Shown one piece after another: positions 7,999-16,908 of a stretch of DNA of 64,000 nucleotides. The stretch spans positions 868,001 through 932,000 of the forward strand of contig NZ_JBBCJO010000005.1 of NCBI RefSeq assembly GCF_037190085.1, read 5' to 3'. The notes under the pieces are model-generated. The model did not search any database, was not told the DNA's origin, and saw only the letters and a list, made by a program, of their open reading frames with translations. The stretch's first letter is position 1; each line of letters starts with the position of its first letter. The translations under genes were made by a program, and so were the position numbers. This DNA is from Gemmatimonas aurantiaca (lineage in GTDB: Bacteria; Gemmatimonadota; Gemmatimonadetes; Gemmatimonadales; Gemmatimonadaceae).

Positions 7999-8859
7999 TT
8001 ACCCCAGAAAACTTTCGAGTGATTTGGAACGGGAGACATGGCGCAGTCGCGACAACGCCTTCTCCTTGATCTGCCGGACGCGTTCACGCGTGATGCCGAG
8101 CAGTGAGCCGATCTCTTCGAGGGTCATCGGATCGGATCCGTCGATGCCGAAGTAGAGACGCAGGATTCGCGCCTCACGCTCCTTGAGGCTGCCCAGCGAC
8201 TCTTCGATGGCCTCGGTGAGCGCCTTGTCGAAGGTCTGGTCCTCGGGCGTGGGGTGCATCGTGTCCGGCAGGTAATCCAGCAGCCGGTTGTCCTCGCCGG
8301 GCGTGAGCGGCGCGTCGAGCGACAGATGCACCTGGGAGATGGACATGGTCTTGGCCACCTCCTCCTCGGTGATGTCCATGCCGTCGGCGATCTCGGCGTG
8401 CGTGGCTTCACGCCCCAGTTCCTGCAGCAGCGCGTTGGCCCGCTTGCCGATGCGGTGCAGCGTGCCGGCCCGATTGAGCGGCACCCGCACGATGCGCGAC
8501 TGTTCCGCGAGCGCCTGCAGGATGGCCTGGCGGATCCACCAGACCGCGTAGGAGATGAACTTGATCCCCTTGGTTTCGTCGAACTTGTGTGCCGCGCGAA
8601 TGAGGCCGAGGTTGCCTTCGTTGATCAGGTCGGACAGCGACACGCCCTGATTCTGATATTTCTTGGCGACGGAGACGACGAAGCGCAGATTGGACCGCAC
8701 CAGTTTGTCGAGGGCTTCCTGATCCCCTTGGCGAATGCGTCGGGCCAGTTCGGCCTCTTCTTCCCTCGAGATCAGCGGATAGGCGCTGATGTCACGCAGA
8801 TACTGGTCGAGAGACCCTTCGTCGTACGACGCTTTCTTCTTCGGGGGAATGACCGCCAT
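7999..8859 (-). CDS. rpoD: RNA polymerase primary-type sigma factor (RpoD/SigA)
   Basis: 286 residues from ATG 8859. Region 1.2 (SLDQYLRDISAYPLIS) follows a short basic leader; region 1.1 is absent. Region 2 is full (RSNLRFVVSVAKKYQNQG, LINEGNLGLIRAAHKFDETKGIKF, YAVWWIRQAILQALAEQ). Region 3 and region 4 (SLGSLKEREARILRLYFG, LEEIGSLLGITRERVRQIKEKALSRLRH) complete it. The short form and the NEGNLGLI/RSKSLESFLG ends resemble RpoD of Bacteroidota rather than the 600-residue proteobacterial kind. I infer it is the housekeeping factor. A GTG- or other upstream start would add a non-conserved leader. yajQ follows 9 nt downstream. Confidence 0.88.
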   Translation of the reverse strand: MAVIPPKKKASYDEGSLDQYLRDISAYPLISREEEAELARRIRQGDQEALDKLVRSNLRFVVSVAKKYQNQGVSLSDLINEGNLGLIRAAHKFDETKGIKFISYAVWWIRQAILQALAEQSRIVRVPLNRAGTLHRIGKRANALLQELGREATHAEIADGMDITEEEVAKTMSISQVHLSLDAPLTPGEDNRLLDYLPDTMHPTPEDQTFDKALTEAIEESLGSLKEREARILRLYFGIDGSDPMTLEEIGSLLGITRERVRQIKEKALSRLRHVSRSKSLESFLG

Positions 8860-9074
8860 GGCGAACGGGCTCGAAGCGCTGGTAGATCGTGCGGGCACCG
8901 CGCGGGAGGGGATACGCGGTGGTCCTCCTGAACAACACATCTGCGACAACCGGGTCGATCCGCACCGACCGACACGCCGGCGTCATGCCACGATTTTCGT
9001 ACGATCCGCAGCACGATTAAGGGTGAACTAGCACGGTATCGTTCGTCAACGCATCCCGCGAAAAATCGCGAAAG

Positions 9075-9821
9075 TCATCGCACGACGGCGCCGAGTCGTG
9101 GCCAGCGGATGCGGGTGAGCCACGGGGCGCGTGCGGTCGAATCCGGCTCGAAGCTGAAGTACACGATCCAGGGGGAGCCGCGCAGCAGTGAGTCGGGCAC
9201 GAATCCCCAGGCACGGCTGTCGAGCGAGTTGTCGCGATTGTCGCCCAGGACGAAGTAATGGTGCGGGGGTACGACCAATGGCCCCCAGTCGTTGCGCGGG
9301 GCTTCATCCTGCAGTTCGCTGATCATCCCGCGCAGGGCCCATGTTTCCCGTTGCGGGGCTCCGTTGCGCAGCAGCACACCGGCCGCCATCGCGACCGTGT
9401 CGCCGGGAAGCCCCACGAGCCGTTTCACGAACGCCACGTCCGGATCGACGGGCCAGTCGAAGACGACCAGATCATTGCGCTGCGGAGCACGGAGTGCCGG
9501 CAGGCGCTGACGCCAGATGGGCACTTCGGCGCCATACACCAGTTTGTTGACCAGCAGGAAATCCCCCGGCAGCAGGGTGCGCTCCATGCTGCGGCTGGGA
9601 ATGCGATACGCTTCGACGACGAAGGTGCGCAGGACCAGCGCCAGCACGCCCGCGATGATCAGGAGACGCCACAGGCCACCGCGCTCACGACGCACGCCGG
9701 GCGGCGGCAAAGCGCCGCCGCGGCGACCATGTGTCCACCGGGAGAACCACCATCCGCCACGCCGCGATCGATTCGCGGCGCGGAGGGCGTCCTCCCGTCG
9801 CCGGAAGTCGACGGGAGTCAC
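9075..9821 (-). CDS. lepB: Signal peptidase I
   Basis: 248 residues, GTG start. One transmembrane segment (about 50-66) anchors a periplasmic S26 serine peptidase domain. The catalytic Ser78 lies in IPSRSMERTLLPGD and the general base Lys133 in VAFVKRLVGLPGD. Box E reads FVLGDNRDNSLDSRAWGFV. The enzyme removes signal peptides from exported preproteins at the outer face of the inner membrane. The cytoplasmic leader is rich in Arg and Gly and longer than usual. The start codon lies 3 nt after the aldehyde dehydrogenase stop, so the two are probably transcribed together despite unrelated roles. Confidence 0.93.
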   Translation of the reverse strand: MTPVDFRRREDALRAANRSRRGGWWFSRWTHGRRGGALPPPGVRRERGGLWRLLIIAGVLALVLRTFVVEAYRIPSRSMERTLLPGDFLLVNKLVYGAEVPIWRQRLPALRAPQRNDLVVFDWPVDPDVAFVKRLVGLPGDTVAMAAGVLLRNGAPQRETWALRGMISELQDEAPRNDWGPLVVPPHHYFVLGDNRDNSLDSRAWGFVPDSLLRGSPWIVYFSFEPDSTARAPWLTRIRWPRLGAVVR

Positions 9822-9824
9822 TGC

Positions 9825-11309
9825 TCAATAATTGTCGATCTGCGCCCGCTGGAGCGCACCCGAGTAGTCCACGTAGCCGACCTTCGTCTCCGAATAGAAC
9901 TCGTAGACTTCCCACCCACCTTCCCGGTGACCGTTGCCGGTCTCCTTCACGCCGCCGAACGGCAGATGCGCCTCGGCGCCGATGGTGGGCGCGTTGATGT
10001 AGGTGATGCCGTTGTCGAGATCCTGCAGCGCGCGGAAGGCGACGTTCACGTTACCCGTGTACACGGAGCTCGAGAGTCCGTAGCGCACCCCGTTGTTCAC
10101 CGAGAAGGCTTCGTCCACCGATTCCACGCGAATGACGGACAACACGGGACCGAAGATCTCCTCCTGGTCAAGGCGCGAGCCGGCCGTGACGCCCGTGAAA
10201 ATCGTGGGCTGGAAGAAGAATCCCTTGTCGAGTGCGCCGCCGGTGGCGCGTTCACCGCCGCACACGAGCGTGGCGCCCTGTTCCCGACCGATGCGTATAT
10301 ACCGCTCGACTTTTTCCCGTGCGGCTTCGTTGACGAGCGGGCCGACATCGGTGCCGGCGACACGTCCGTCGCCCAGACGCAGCGCACGCGCGCGGTCGGC
10401 CAGTCGCGCGACAAAGGCATCGTGAATGCCCGCCTGCAGCACGAGACGGCTGGTGGCCGTGCAGCGCTGTCCCGTGGTCCCGAATGCGCCCCAGAGCACG
10501 CCATCGAGCGCGAGATCGAGATCGGCGTCGTCGAACACGATCTGCGCGTTCTTGCCGCCCATTTCGAGCGACAGGCGCTTGTGCATGCGCCCGCACGTCT
10601 CGCCCACGAAACGGCCCGTTTCCGTGCTGCCGGTGAAGGAGATGACCGGCACCTGCGGATGCTCCACCAGCGCTTTGCCCACCACTTCACCCATGCCGTG
10701 CACGAGCTGGATGACTTCCGGCGGCAATCCGGCCTCCAGCAGGATCTCCACCAGCACCGTCGCGGTGTGGGGCACGTCCTCGGCCGGCTTGAGGATGACG
10801 GCATTGCCACACAGCAGCGCCGGGAACGCCTTCCACGTGGGAATGGCCAACGGGAAGTTGAACGGGGTGATGAGACCGCACACCCCGATCGGGCGGCGCA
10901 TGCTCATCGCCCACTTGTTGGCGAGTTCGCTGGGCACGGTGTGACCGAACAGTCGACGACCTTCGGTGGCCGCATAGTACGCCGTATCGATGCCTTCCTG
11001 CACATCGCCGCGCGTCTCGGCGAGCGGCTTGCCCATCTCGCGCGTCATGATGTCGGCCAGCTCCTCCTTGCGCGCCGCGAGCAGATCGCCCACACGACGC
11101 AGCACATCACCACGTGCCGGCGGCGGTGTCCGCTTCCATCGCTCGAAACCGCGCCGCGCACTGGCGACAGCCGCTTCCACATCGGCCACGCCGGACGCCG
11201 GGAAACGACCGATCAGATCGTCCTGGTCGGCAGGATTGCGATTCTCGAAATACGCATCGGTCGACGGCGCCACCCACTGGCCGCCGATGAAATTCCTGAA
11301 GGTAGACAT
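9825..11309 (-). CDS. NAD(P)-dependent aldehyde dehydrogenase
   Basis: 494 residues, normal family length. The oxyanion Asn151 is in TPFNFPL, the general base Glu249 in LSLEMGGKNA and the catalytic Cys283 in GTTGQRCTATSRL. The PFGGVKETGNGHREGG segment and GKPLAETRGDV are also typical. The enzyme oxidises an aldehyde to the acid. The GQRCTA context is close to ALDH7/semialdehyde-type dehydrogenases, but the substrate is not clear. A TATCTT box ends 6 nt before the ATG, with no Shine-Dalgarno sequence. lepB follows 3 nt after the stop. Confidence 0.92.
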   Translation of the reverse strand: MSTFRNFIGGQWVAPSTDAYFENRNPADQDDLIGRFPASGVADVEAAVASARRGFERWKRTPPPARGDVLRRVGDLLAARKEELADIMTREMGKPLAETRGDVQEGIDTAYYAATEGRRLFGHTVPSELANKWAMSMRRPIGVCGLITPFNFPLAIPTWKAFPALLCGNAVILKPAEDVPHTATVLVEILLEAGLPPEVIQLVHGMGEVVGKALVEHPQVPVISFTGSTETGRFVGETCGRMHKRLSLEMGGKNAQIVFDDADLDLALDGVLWGAFGTTGQRCTATSRLVLQAGIHDAFVARLADRARALRLGDGRVAGTDVGPLVNEAAREKVERYIRIGREQGATLVCGGERATGGALDKGFFFQPTIFTGVTAGSRLDQEEIFGPVLSVIRVESVDEAFSVNNGVRYGLSSSVYTGNVNVAFRALQDLDNGITYINAPTIGAEAHLPFGGVKETGNGHREGGWEVYEFYSETKVGYVDYSGALQRAQIDNY

Positions 11310-11315
11310 TGGGGA

Positions 11316-11321
11316 AAGATA
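11316..11321 (-). promoter_or_regulatory. TATCTT -10/-7 box upstream of the aldehyde dehydrogenase
   Basis: On the minus strand TATCTT is followed by TCCCCA and then ATG. The extended form TATCTTTC recurs before three other genes in the window. It fits a leaderless transcript. Confidence 0.5.
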
Positions 11322-11387
11322 GTCGCGCGGAGTGGGTTGGAAGAACAGCGTTTCCGGGTTCTGGGTTTACGGTTTGGCGTGGAACAC

Positions 11388-11469
11388 CCGGGTTGTGGGT
11401 CGCGAGTCCCATGTCACGGGACCCATCACCCGGCTTTTCACCCCCAACCCCACACCCCCCACAACCCGG
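11388..11469. repeat. 12-bp perfect inverted repeat with a 58-nt middle
   Basis: Arms CCGGGTTGTGGG (11388-11399) and CCCACAACCCGG (11458-11469) are exact complements. Inside lies a second small stem, GTCCC/GGGAC, with a 7-nt loop (11406-11422). Just upstream, at 11354-11363, a degenerate copy reads CCGGGTTCTGGG. The element fills the gap between the aldehyde dehydrogenase and the small membrane protein, and resembles dispersed intergenic palindromes (REP-like). It may also end transcription of the membrane-protein gene. Confidence 0.6.
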
Positions 11470-11476
11470 AACTGCC

Positions 11477-12043
11477 CTACAGCGGTGTCGTCGGCTGCGT
11501 CGAATCGGTGGTTGGCGACGTGAGTGACGCGCCCTCGCACGACCATGTCGCGGCGCGCGCTTCCGTCGGCACCGCATATCCCACCCGCGGGAGCACTTCC
11601 CGCGCACCGAGTCCGATCCCCCATACGGTCACGAGCAGCGAAGCCACATGCGCGAGTCCGAGACGATGCCGCCATGTACCCACCGCGCTCCATATGCCCA
11701 GCAGTGCCACGCCACCGGTGGCGGCGGTGAAGCCGATGAGTGGCGTGCCGCACCGCGCCGGCCAGGGCCAGAACATGAGTCCCGCCGCCGCTCCCACCGC
11801 CACGATGACTTTGAGCCAGGCGACCCAACTGCGTCCCGCGGACACCGTCGCGGCCGGAGCCGGCGCAGCGCCGCCGGCGGGGAGGGCGCGCGTCTGCGTT
11901 GCACGCGTCACACCACCGGCCGCTCCCTGCGCCCCCGCACCCGGCCCACCGGCGCCCTGCGACGTGGCAAGGAGCTGCTCGTCCGAGATGGAGGCGAGTT
12001 GTTTGTCGATCTTCGCGAGTTCGGCGTCCCAGTTCTTGGACAT
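11477..12043 (-). CDS. Hypothetical membrane protein with three membrane segments
   Basis: 188 residues. A soluble charged head (residues 1-30, with DAELAKIDKQLASISDEQL forming a likely helix) is followed by a Gly/Ala/Pro linker. Three hydrophobic segments follow at about 73-92, 100-120 and 130-148, and a Thr/Ser-rich tail ends the protein. I do not recognise a family. It stands alone on the minus strand, between the inverted repeat at 11388-11469 and the NtrC-type regulator, whose stop is 44 nt upstream. Codon use matches its neighbours. Confidence 0.65.
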   Translation of the reverse strand: MSKNWDAELAKIDKQLASISDEQLLATSQGAGGPGAGAQGAAGGVTRATQTRALPAGGAAPAPAATVSAGRSWVAWLKVIVAVGAAAGLMFWPWPARCGTPLIGFTAATGGVALLGIWSAVGTWRHRLGLAHVASLLVTVWGIGLGAREVLPRVGYAVPTEARAATWSCEGASLTSPTTDSTQPTTPL

Positions 12044-12087
12044 GTGATTGGACGGGTGGCGCAGCGTGGGAAATGCGGGTGAAAAAG

Positions 12088-13461
12088 TCAGCCCGGCAGG
12101 CTCTCTCGTGTCAGAGCATAACGCTCGATCTTCTTGTAGAGATTCGAGCGCGGCATGTCCAGAGCCCGCGCGGTCTCCGACACGTTCCAGTCGAACGCCC
12201 GCAACTTGGCCTGCAGAAAGGCCCGCTCGGCGGCCTGCTTGAACTCTTCGAACGTGGCACAGTCGAGCAGATTGCCCAGACCCGACGGTTCCGCCGTACG
12301 GCGCCCCACGAGACGCTCCACGTCGGCCGCGCTGATGGAGGCCGCACTGGCCAGAATCACCAGACGCTCCATCGTGTTGCGCAGCTCGCGGACGTTGCCG
12401 GGCCAGTCGAGCTCGGACAATCGCTGCAGCGCCTCGTCGGTGATCGAGCGCGCCGGGAGACCGTCACGCTCGGCGAATTGCTGCAGGAAGTGCCGCACCA
12501 GCAGGGAAATATCCTCGCGGCGCTCCCGCAACGCCGGCACCGTGATCGGCACCACATTCAGCCGATAGTAGAGATCCTCGCGGAAGCGTCCGGCGGCGAT
12601 CTCATCTTCCAGATTCTTGTTGGTGGCCGCCAGCACCCGCACATCCACCTGCACGGGTTTGTTTCCACCGATGCGGGTCACCACACCGTCCTGCAACACG
12701 CGCAGCACCTTGGCCTGCGCGCTCTGCGACATATCGCCGATCTCGTCGAGAAACAGCGTGCCGCCATGGGCCTGTTCGAACTTGCCGGCGCGGTCGCTGA
12801 TGGCGCCGGTGAACGACCCCTTCATGTGTCCGAACAATTCGCTTTCGATGAGTTCGCTGGGGATGGCCGCGCAATTCACTTCGATGAACGGCTTGCGCGC
12901 CCGTGGCGAACCCCGGTGAATGGCCCGCGCGACCAGTTCCTTGCCCGTGCCGTTCTCGCCGGTGATCAACACCCGCGCCGGTGTACCGGCCACCCGCTCG
13001 ATGCGCTCGAGCAGGGAGCGGATGCCGAACGAACGTCCCACGATCTCATAGCGCGACTCGATGGTCTCGCGCAGCCGCTCGTTTTCCTCGCTGAGCTGCC
13101 GATTGGCGAAGGCATTGCGCAGCAGGACGAGCACACGATCGGTGTCGAGCGGCTTCTCGAGAATGTCGTATGCCCCGAGTTGTGTAGCCTCCACCGCCGT
13201 CTGAATGGTGGCGTGCCCGCTGATCATCACGACCGTGGCGTTGGGATCGGCCTGCCGCAGACGCTTGAGCACCTCGAGGCCATCGAGCCCGGCCATCTTC
13301 ACATCGAGAAACACCAGTTGCGGCCGGAAGCTGTCGTAGAGGGCGATGCCCTCGGTCCCGCCACTCGCCGTCCGGACGTCGAACCCTTCGTATTCGAGAA
13401 GCTGGCCCAGGGCCTGTCGGATGCCGGGTTCGTCGTCGATGACGAGAATGCGTCGGGTCAT
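12088..13461 (-). CDS. Sigma-54-dependent NtrC/NtrX-type response regulator
   Basis: 457 residues. The receiver domain (1-120) has the acidic pair DD (9-10), phospho-acceptor Asp53 and Lys103. The AAA+ domain has Walker A GENGTGKE (168-175), GGTLFLDEIGDMS and the arginine-finger region. A Fis-type helix-turn-helix ends it (NVSETARALDMPRSNLYKKIERY). It activates sigma-54 promoters after phosphorylation. The sigma-54 contact loop reads GSFTGA (215-220), not the canonical GAFTGA. Overall it is NtrX-like. A matching NtrY-like kinase lies 22 kb away (35616-39773) instead of next door. It overlaps the upstream gene by 4 nt (ATGA). Confidence 0.9.
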   Translation of the reverse strand: MTRRILVIDDEPGIRQALGQLLEYEGFDVRTASGGTEGIALYDSFRPQLVFLDVKMAGLDGLEVLKRLRQADPNATVVMISGHATIQTAVEATQLGAYDILEKPLDTDRVLVLLRNAFANRQLSEENERLRETIESRYEIVGRSFGIRSLLERIERVAGTPARVLITGENGTGKELVARAIHRGSPRARKPFIEVNCAAIPSELIESELFGHMKGSFTGAISDRAGKFEQAHGGTLFLDEIGDMSQSAQAKVLRVLQDGVVTRIGGNKPVQVDVRVLAATNKNLEDEIAAGRFREDLYYRLNVVPITVPALRERREDISLLVRHFLQQFAERDGLPARSITDEALQRLSELDWPGNVRELRNTMERLVILASAASISAADVERLVGRRTAEPSGLGNLLDCATFEEFKQAAERAFLQAKLRAFDWNVSETARALDMPRSNLYKKIERYALTRESLPG

Positions 13462-14384
13462 GGTGTGGGTTTCGTGGAAGCGGATCCCGGGGCGGGAGTC
13501 GCACGATAGAGCGTGAGCTTGCCATTCACGACGCGCACGTCGCTCACGGAAGCAGGCAACGGTATCGGCAGACCATCGTCGGCGAGGCCGGCAAGGTCGA
13601 TGTCGTTGCCACGATCTGCTGTGGTACCCGCGGAGGTCCCCGTCCGTTCGCGTCGGGCGCGAAGACGGTGCTCACCCTGCTGCCGCAGCGTGCGCACCAA
13701 TGGCGGGATGAAACGCGGCGGAACATCGACCCCCTTGAGACGCAACTCACGCACCCGGAACTGGGCCACGCCAGGACGCACCGGTTCGACGGGGCCGGCA
13801 ATGAACAGCGTATCGGTGCCATCGAGCACCCCCCCCAGCACCGTGCCCAACGCGCCCGTGCCCGCGACATCGCGCAGGGACACCACGGCGCGCACGAGCA
13901 ACTGCTCGCCGTCGAGGGCGAGTTGCACCGACTGCGCGGACGGCGGCAACTGTTGCATCAGCGGTGCCAGCACGCCGGCGATCTGCGAAGCCGACAGCGA
14001 CACATACGCGGGGCCATTGCGACTCCGCAGCGGCGCGAGCACACGATCGAGTGCCGCCGCGCGACTGGCCGAGGAACCCGACGCAGACGATGGGGACGCG
14101 GACGGTTCCGACGCCGTGGCGCCGGCAATGGTGACCCACCCCAACGTGCGATCGCGGGCTTCACGGGCCTTCCGGCGTCGCTCGGCTTCCTCCGAGGCGA
14201 TGCGCGGCCCGTCGTTGCTGTCGTAGCGCTCACTGGCACGCGCCGCCACATCGGTGACGCGGTCCGCCGCGCCCGACGCCGCTCGCGAAAGCACCGATGG
14301 CAGACGATCGCCATAGAGCCAGTATCCGACGGCGCCCCCGGCCACGAGGATCACCGCACAGCCGATTCGTGTGAGACAGCCCAA
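13458..14384 (-). CDS. Hypothetical membrane-anchored protein coupled to the NtrC-type regulator
   Basis: 308 residues from a TTG start; no in-frame ATG exists. One membrane segment (residues 8-24, AVILVAGGAVGYWLYG) anchors a long extracytoplasmic part. That part has a charged helix rich in Glu/Arg (64-80), a Ser/Ala-rich linker and a C-terminal domain of alternating strands (about 120-300) with DGEQLLVRAVVSL and VSDVRVVNGKLTLYR. The last motif resembles LmeA/DUF2993-like lipid-binding folds, but I cannot confirm this. Its stop overlaps the regulator start (ATGA), so the two proteins are made together. A link to envelope sensing is an inference. Confidence 0.65.
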   Translation of the reverse strand: MGCLTRIGCAVILVAGGAVGYWLYGDRLPSVLSRAASGAADRVTDVAARASERYDSNDGPRIASEEAERRRKAREARDRTLGWVTIAGATASEPSASPSSASGSSASRAAALDRVLAPLRSRNGPAYVSLSASQIAGVLAPLMQQLPPSAQSVQLALDGEQLLVRAVVSLRDVAGTGALGTVLGGVLDGTDTLFIAGPVEPVRPGVAQFRVRELRLKGVDVPPRFIPPLVRTLRQQGEHRLRARRERTGTSAGTTADRGNDIDLAGLADDGLPIPLPASVSDVRVVNGKLTLYRATPAPGSASTKPTP

Positions 14385-14454
14385 AGCGCAGGGGTTGAGG
14401 TGCCCCGCAAGCTACGACGGAAGCCCTCCCAATGACAGCTCCGCGCCTTGCGCG

Positions 14455-15636
14455 CTACCGATCGGACACGACGTCCCCGACGGGGATACGCGGGTCGGAC
14501 GCACCCCGGCGACCTCGCGCCACCAGTCCCCAGGCCACGAGCAGATACACGGCGCTCAATCCCCAGAGCGCGAGCCACGACGCACGGACGTCGGCCAACG
14601 ACGCCCCCATCTGCACCACCCGCTGCGCCCCCGCAATCGCCTGCGTACTCGGCAACAGCTGCGCGAGCGCACGAATCCACACCGGCATGGCTTCCGCCGG
14701 GAAGGAGAACCCCGATATGAAGATCGCCGGCAGACTGGAGAACATCAGCGCCTGCAGCGCCGACTCCGCGGTGAGAAACAGACGCGAGAGCGCGAGGCCC
14801 AGCATCGCCGTCGCCACCAGGAAAGGCAGCAGAAACAGCATCAGTGCGGGCAACGCCCCGGTATGAGGCAGTCCATACAGCCGATAGGCGATGAAGTACG
14901 AGAGCACCACCTGCACCAGATAGATCCCCACGTAAACCAGGGCACGGCCCAGCACACGCGTGAGCCCATCGTCACGCGACAGGATCTCCGTCGACCGTTC
15001 GCGCCGACCGCCGGCCAGCGTGCCGATGCCGATCAGCATCGTCTGCTGCAGCACGAGAATGAGGACCGCGGGCACATTCGCATTGCCATACCCCCCCACG
15101 GGGTTGTACAACGTCCTCACCACGAGCGGCAGCGGATCGCGCGCCTGTCGAGCCGACGCGGCATCGAACCCGCTCGCCTGCAGGCGTCGCAGCTCGACAC
15201 CGGCGGAAAACGTGCCGATGGCAGCCGATGCACCGGTGGCGATCTGACTGTACACGGAGAAGTAGCTGGCATCGCCGTACACACCGACGATCACCCGCTC
15301 TCCCCGCTGCACATGTCGTTCGAATTCGCTCGGGATGACCACCGCGCCATGCACGATACCTGCCCGTACACGCTCCTCGGCCTCCCTTTCGCTCCCCACG
15401 ATCTCGTGCACACGCACCTGTTCGGCGGCATCGATCATGCGCGTCACCTGCCGGCTCATCGCCGAACGATCGAGATCGACCACCACGATGCCGATATCAC
15501 GCGCCACCTGATACAGGAAAGGAATGGGATAGACCAACGCATAGAGCACCGAGGCCGCGATCAGCACAGCCGATGCGCCCCGGTCCCGCCGGATGGCACG
15601 CCATTCCTGACGCGCCCAGTACCAGATGCCTGTCAT
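14455..15636 (-). CDS. ABC-2 type transporter permease (second copy)
   Basis: 393 residues from ATG 15636, which has GGGGGCG 3-9 nt upstream and overlaps the previous stop as ATGA; a GTG 5 codons earlier is possible. The topology is one N-terminal membrane helix (about 22-42), a long extracytoplasmic domain (VVVDLDRSAMSRQVTRMIDA, VHGAVVIPSEFERHVQRG) and five C-terminal helices with LPAIFISGFSFPAEAMP. This is the YhhJ/ABC-2 (LinoR) pattern for exporters of drugs, lipids or polymers. No ATPase gene is present in the operon. It is the last gene after TolC, HlyD and a sister permease. Confidence 0.88.
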   Translation of the reverse strand: MTGIWYWARQEWRAIRRDRGASAVLIAASVLYALVYPIPFLYQVARDIGIVVVDLDRSAMSRQVTRMIDAAEQVRVHEIVGSEREAEERVRAGIVHGAVVIPSEFERHVQRGERVIVGVYGDASYFSVYSQIATGASAAIGTFSAGVELRRLQASGFDAASARQARDPLPLVVRTLYNPVGGYGNANVPAVLILVLQQTMLIGIGTLAGGRRERSTEILSRDDGLTRVLGRALVYVGIYLVQVVLSYFIAYRLYGLPHTGALPALMLFLLPFLVATAMLGLALSRLFLTAESALQALMFSSLPAIFISGFSFPAEAMPVWIRALAQLLPSTQAIAGAQRVVQMGASLADVRASWLALWGLSAVYLLVAWGLVARGRRGASDPRIPVGDVVSDR

Positions 15637-16877
15637 GTTCGCCCCCAGCACTGCGGATCACGCAGCGCCCGCCGCAGCGGTCTCACAGCGAGCAATGCCG
15701 GAACGGCCACGAACGCCATCAGCGTCGCTGCCAGTGGCGCCGACTGGCGCACGCTGGCCCCCACGATGACCTGCTGGGTCTGCAGTTCGAGATAGTGGGA
15801 GAGCGGCAGCACCACCGACCAGAGCTGCCCGGCCACCGGCATCGCAAATCGCGGAAACGAGACGCCGGCCACCGCGAATGCGGGCCCGGCAATGAACCCC
15901 GACGCACTCGTGGCGACACGGAGATTCGACGTGAGCGCCACCAGCAACACGCCCAGCGCCTGATACGCCATCACCAGCAACAGCATCGCGGCGTGCAACA
16001 ACGGGCGATTGCCCGCCATCGGCAGATCGAGCGACCGGAGCGCCACCTCCAGCATCACGCTGCCCAGCAGGGCATACCACAGGGTGTACGGCAACAGCTT
16101 GCCGATCACGGCGATGCCGGCCCGGCCTCCCGCCGCGGCCAGCCATTGTGCCGCCGTGGACTGCTTCAACTCGACGCCCACGACATGCACCGCCATCACC
16201 AGCACGAACACGTGCAACAGCGTGGGAATCAGCGCGAGGAAGAGATAGGCCGCGTAGTCGAGCGCCGGATTGTAGAGCGGATGCAGTTGCGTGCGAACCG
16301 GTTCCGCCGCGACCAGCGCGGTCGACGGCGCTGCGCCCCGCGCCACCCGTCGACCCACCTCGATCTGCGCGGAGACGGTGCCGACGGCCATCCGCACATC
16401 GCGCGTGATCGTGCTGGCCGGCAGCAGCCACTGTCCATTCGTGTACAGCAGGATCGGCGTGCCCTGCGCGCGTGCGGTCTGCTGCTCGAGTCCCGCCGGG
16501 ATCACCACCACGGCGTAAGCTTCACCGCGCTGCAGGACCTGCTCCACATTGCCGATGGCCGACGTCCGGGACACGACACGCACCGATGCCGTGGCATCGA
16601 TCGCGCGGACGACGCGGCGGGAAAGCGCGCTGCCATCGGCATCCATCACCACCACGGGCAGGTCGCGAGCCACATGACTGCCGAAGATCGCACGCAGTAC
16701 GCCCCAACCGATCACTGGCAGAATCAGCAACAGCAGCGGGTAAAGCCGTCGCGCCCGTAGGCGATGCAGCTCCCGCCGTGCCACGGCCGTCACGCCGGTG
16801 TCGCGGCGTGAGAATCCCGTCGACGTCGCGCCATCGGCATCCCCGTTGATGGTGGCGCTGCCTGTCGTGCCACTCAC
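15633..16877 (-). CDS. ABC-2 type transporter permease (first copy)
   Basis: 414 residues, GTG start with GGGAG 8 nt upstream. Residues 1-30 are a hydrophilic leader. A helix near 45-65, an extracytoplasmic domain (VVVMDADGSALSRRVVRAIDATASV, AYAVVVIPAGLEQQ) and five C-terminal helices follow, with VAGVSFPRFAMPV matching the sister permease. The two permeases presumably form a heterodimer. The gene lies 31 nt after the HlyD gene and overlaps the next permease by 4 nt. The partner ATPase must come from elsewhere if this is a true ABC transporter. Confidence 0.88.
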   Translation of the reverse strand: MSGTTGSATINGDADGATSTGFSRRDTGVTAVARRELHRLRARRLYPLLLLILPVIGWGVLRAIFGSHVARDLPVVVMDADGSALSRRVVRAIDATASVRVVSRTSAIGNVEQVLQRGEAYAVVVIPAGLEQQTARAQGTPILLYTNGQWLLPASTITRDVRMAVGTVSAQIEVGRRVARGAAPSTALVAAEPVRTQLHPLYNPALDYAAYLFLALIPTLLHVFVLVMAVHVVGVELKQSTAAQWLAAAGGRAGIAVIGKLLPYTLWYALLGSVMLEVALRSLDLPMAGNRPLLHAAMLLLVMAYQALGVLLVALTSNLRVATSASGFIAGPAFAVAGVSFPRFAMPVAGQLWSVVLPLSHYLELQTQQVIVGASVRQSAPLAATLMAFVAVPALLAVRPLRRALRDPQCWGRT

Positions 16878-16908
16878 GCGACGTCTCCCGTTGACGTGTA
16901 CACGCGCA

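Noticed and set aside
9031..9049. TTGACG and TAGTTC upstream of rpoD as a promoter
   Set aside because: On the minus strand they are only 13 nt apart, too close for a sigma-70-type promoter. Nothing else convincing is seen in 8860-9074.
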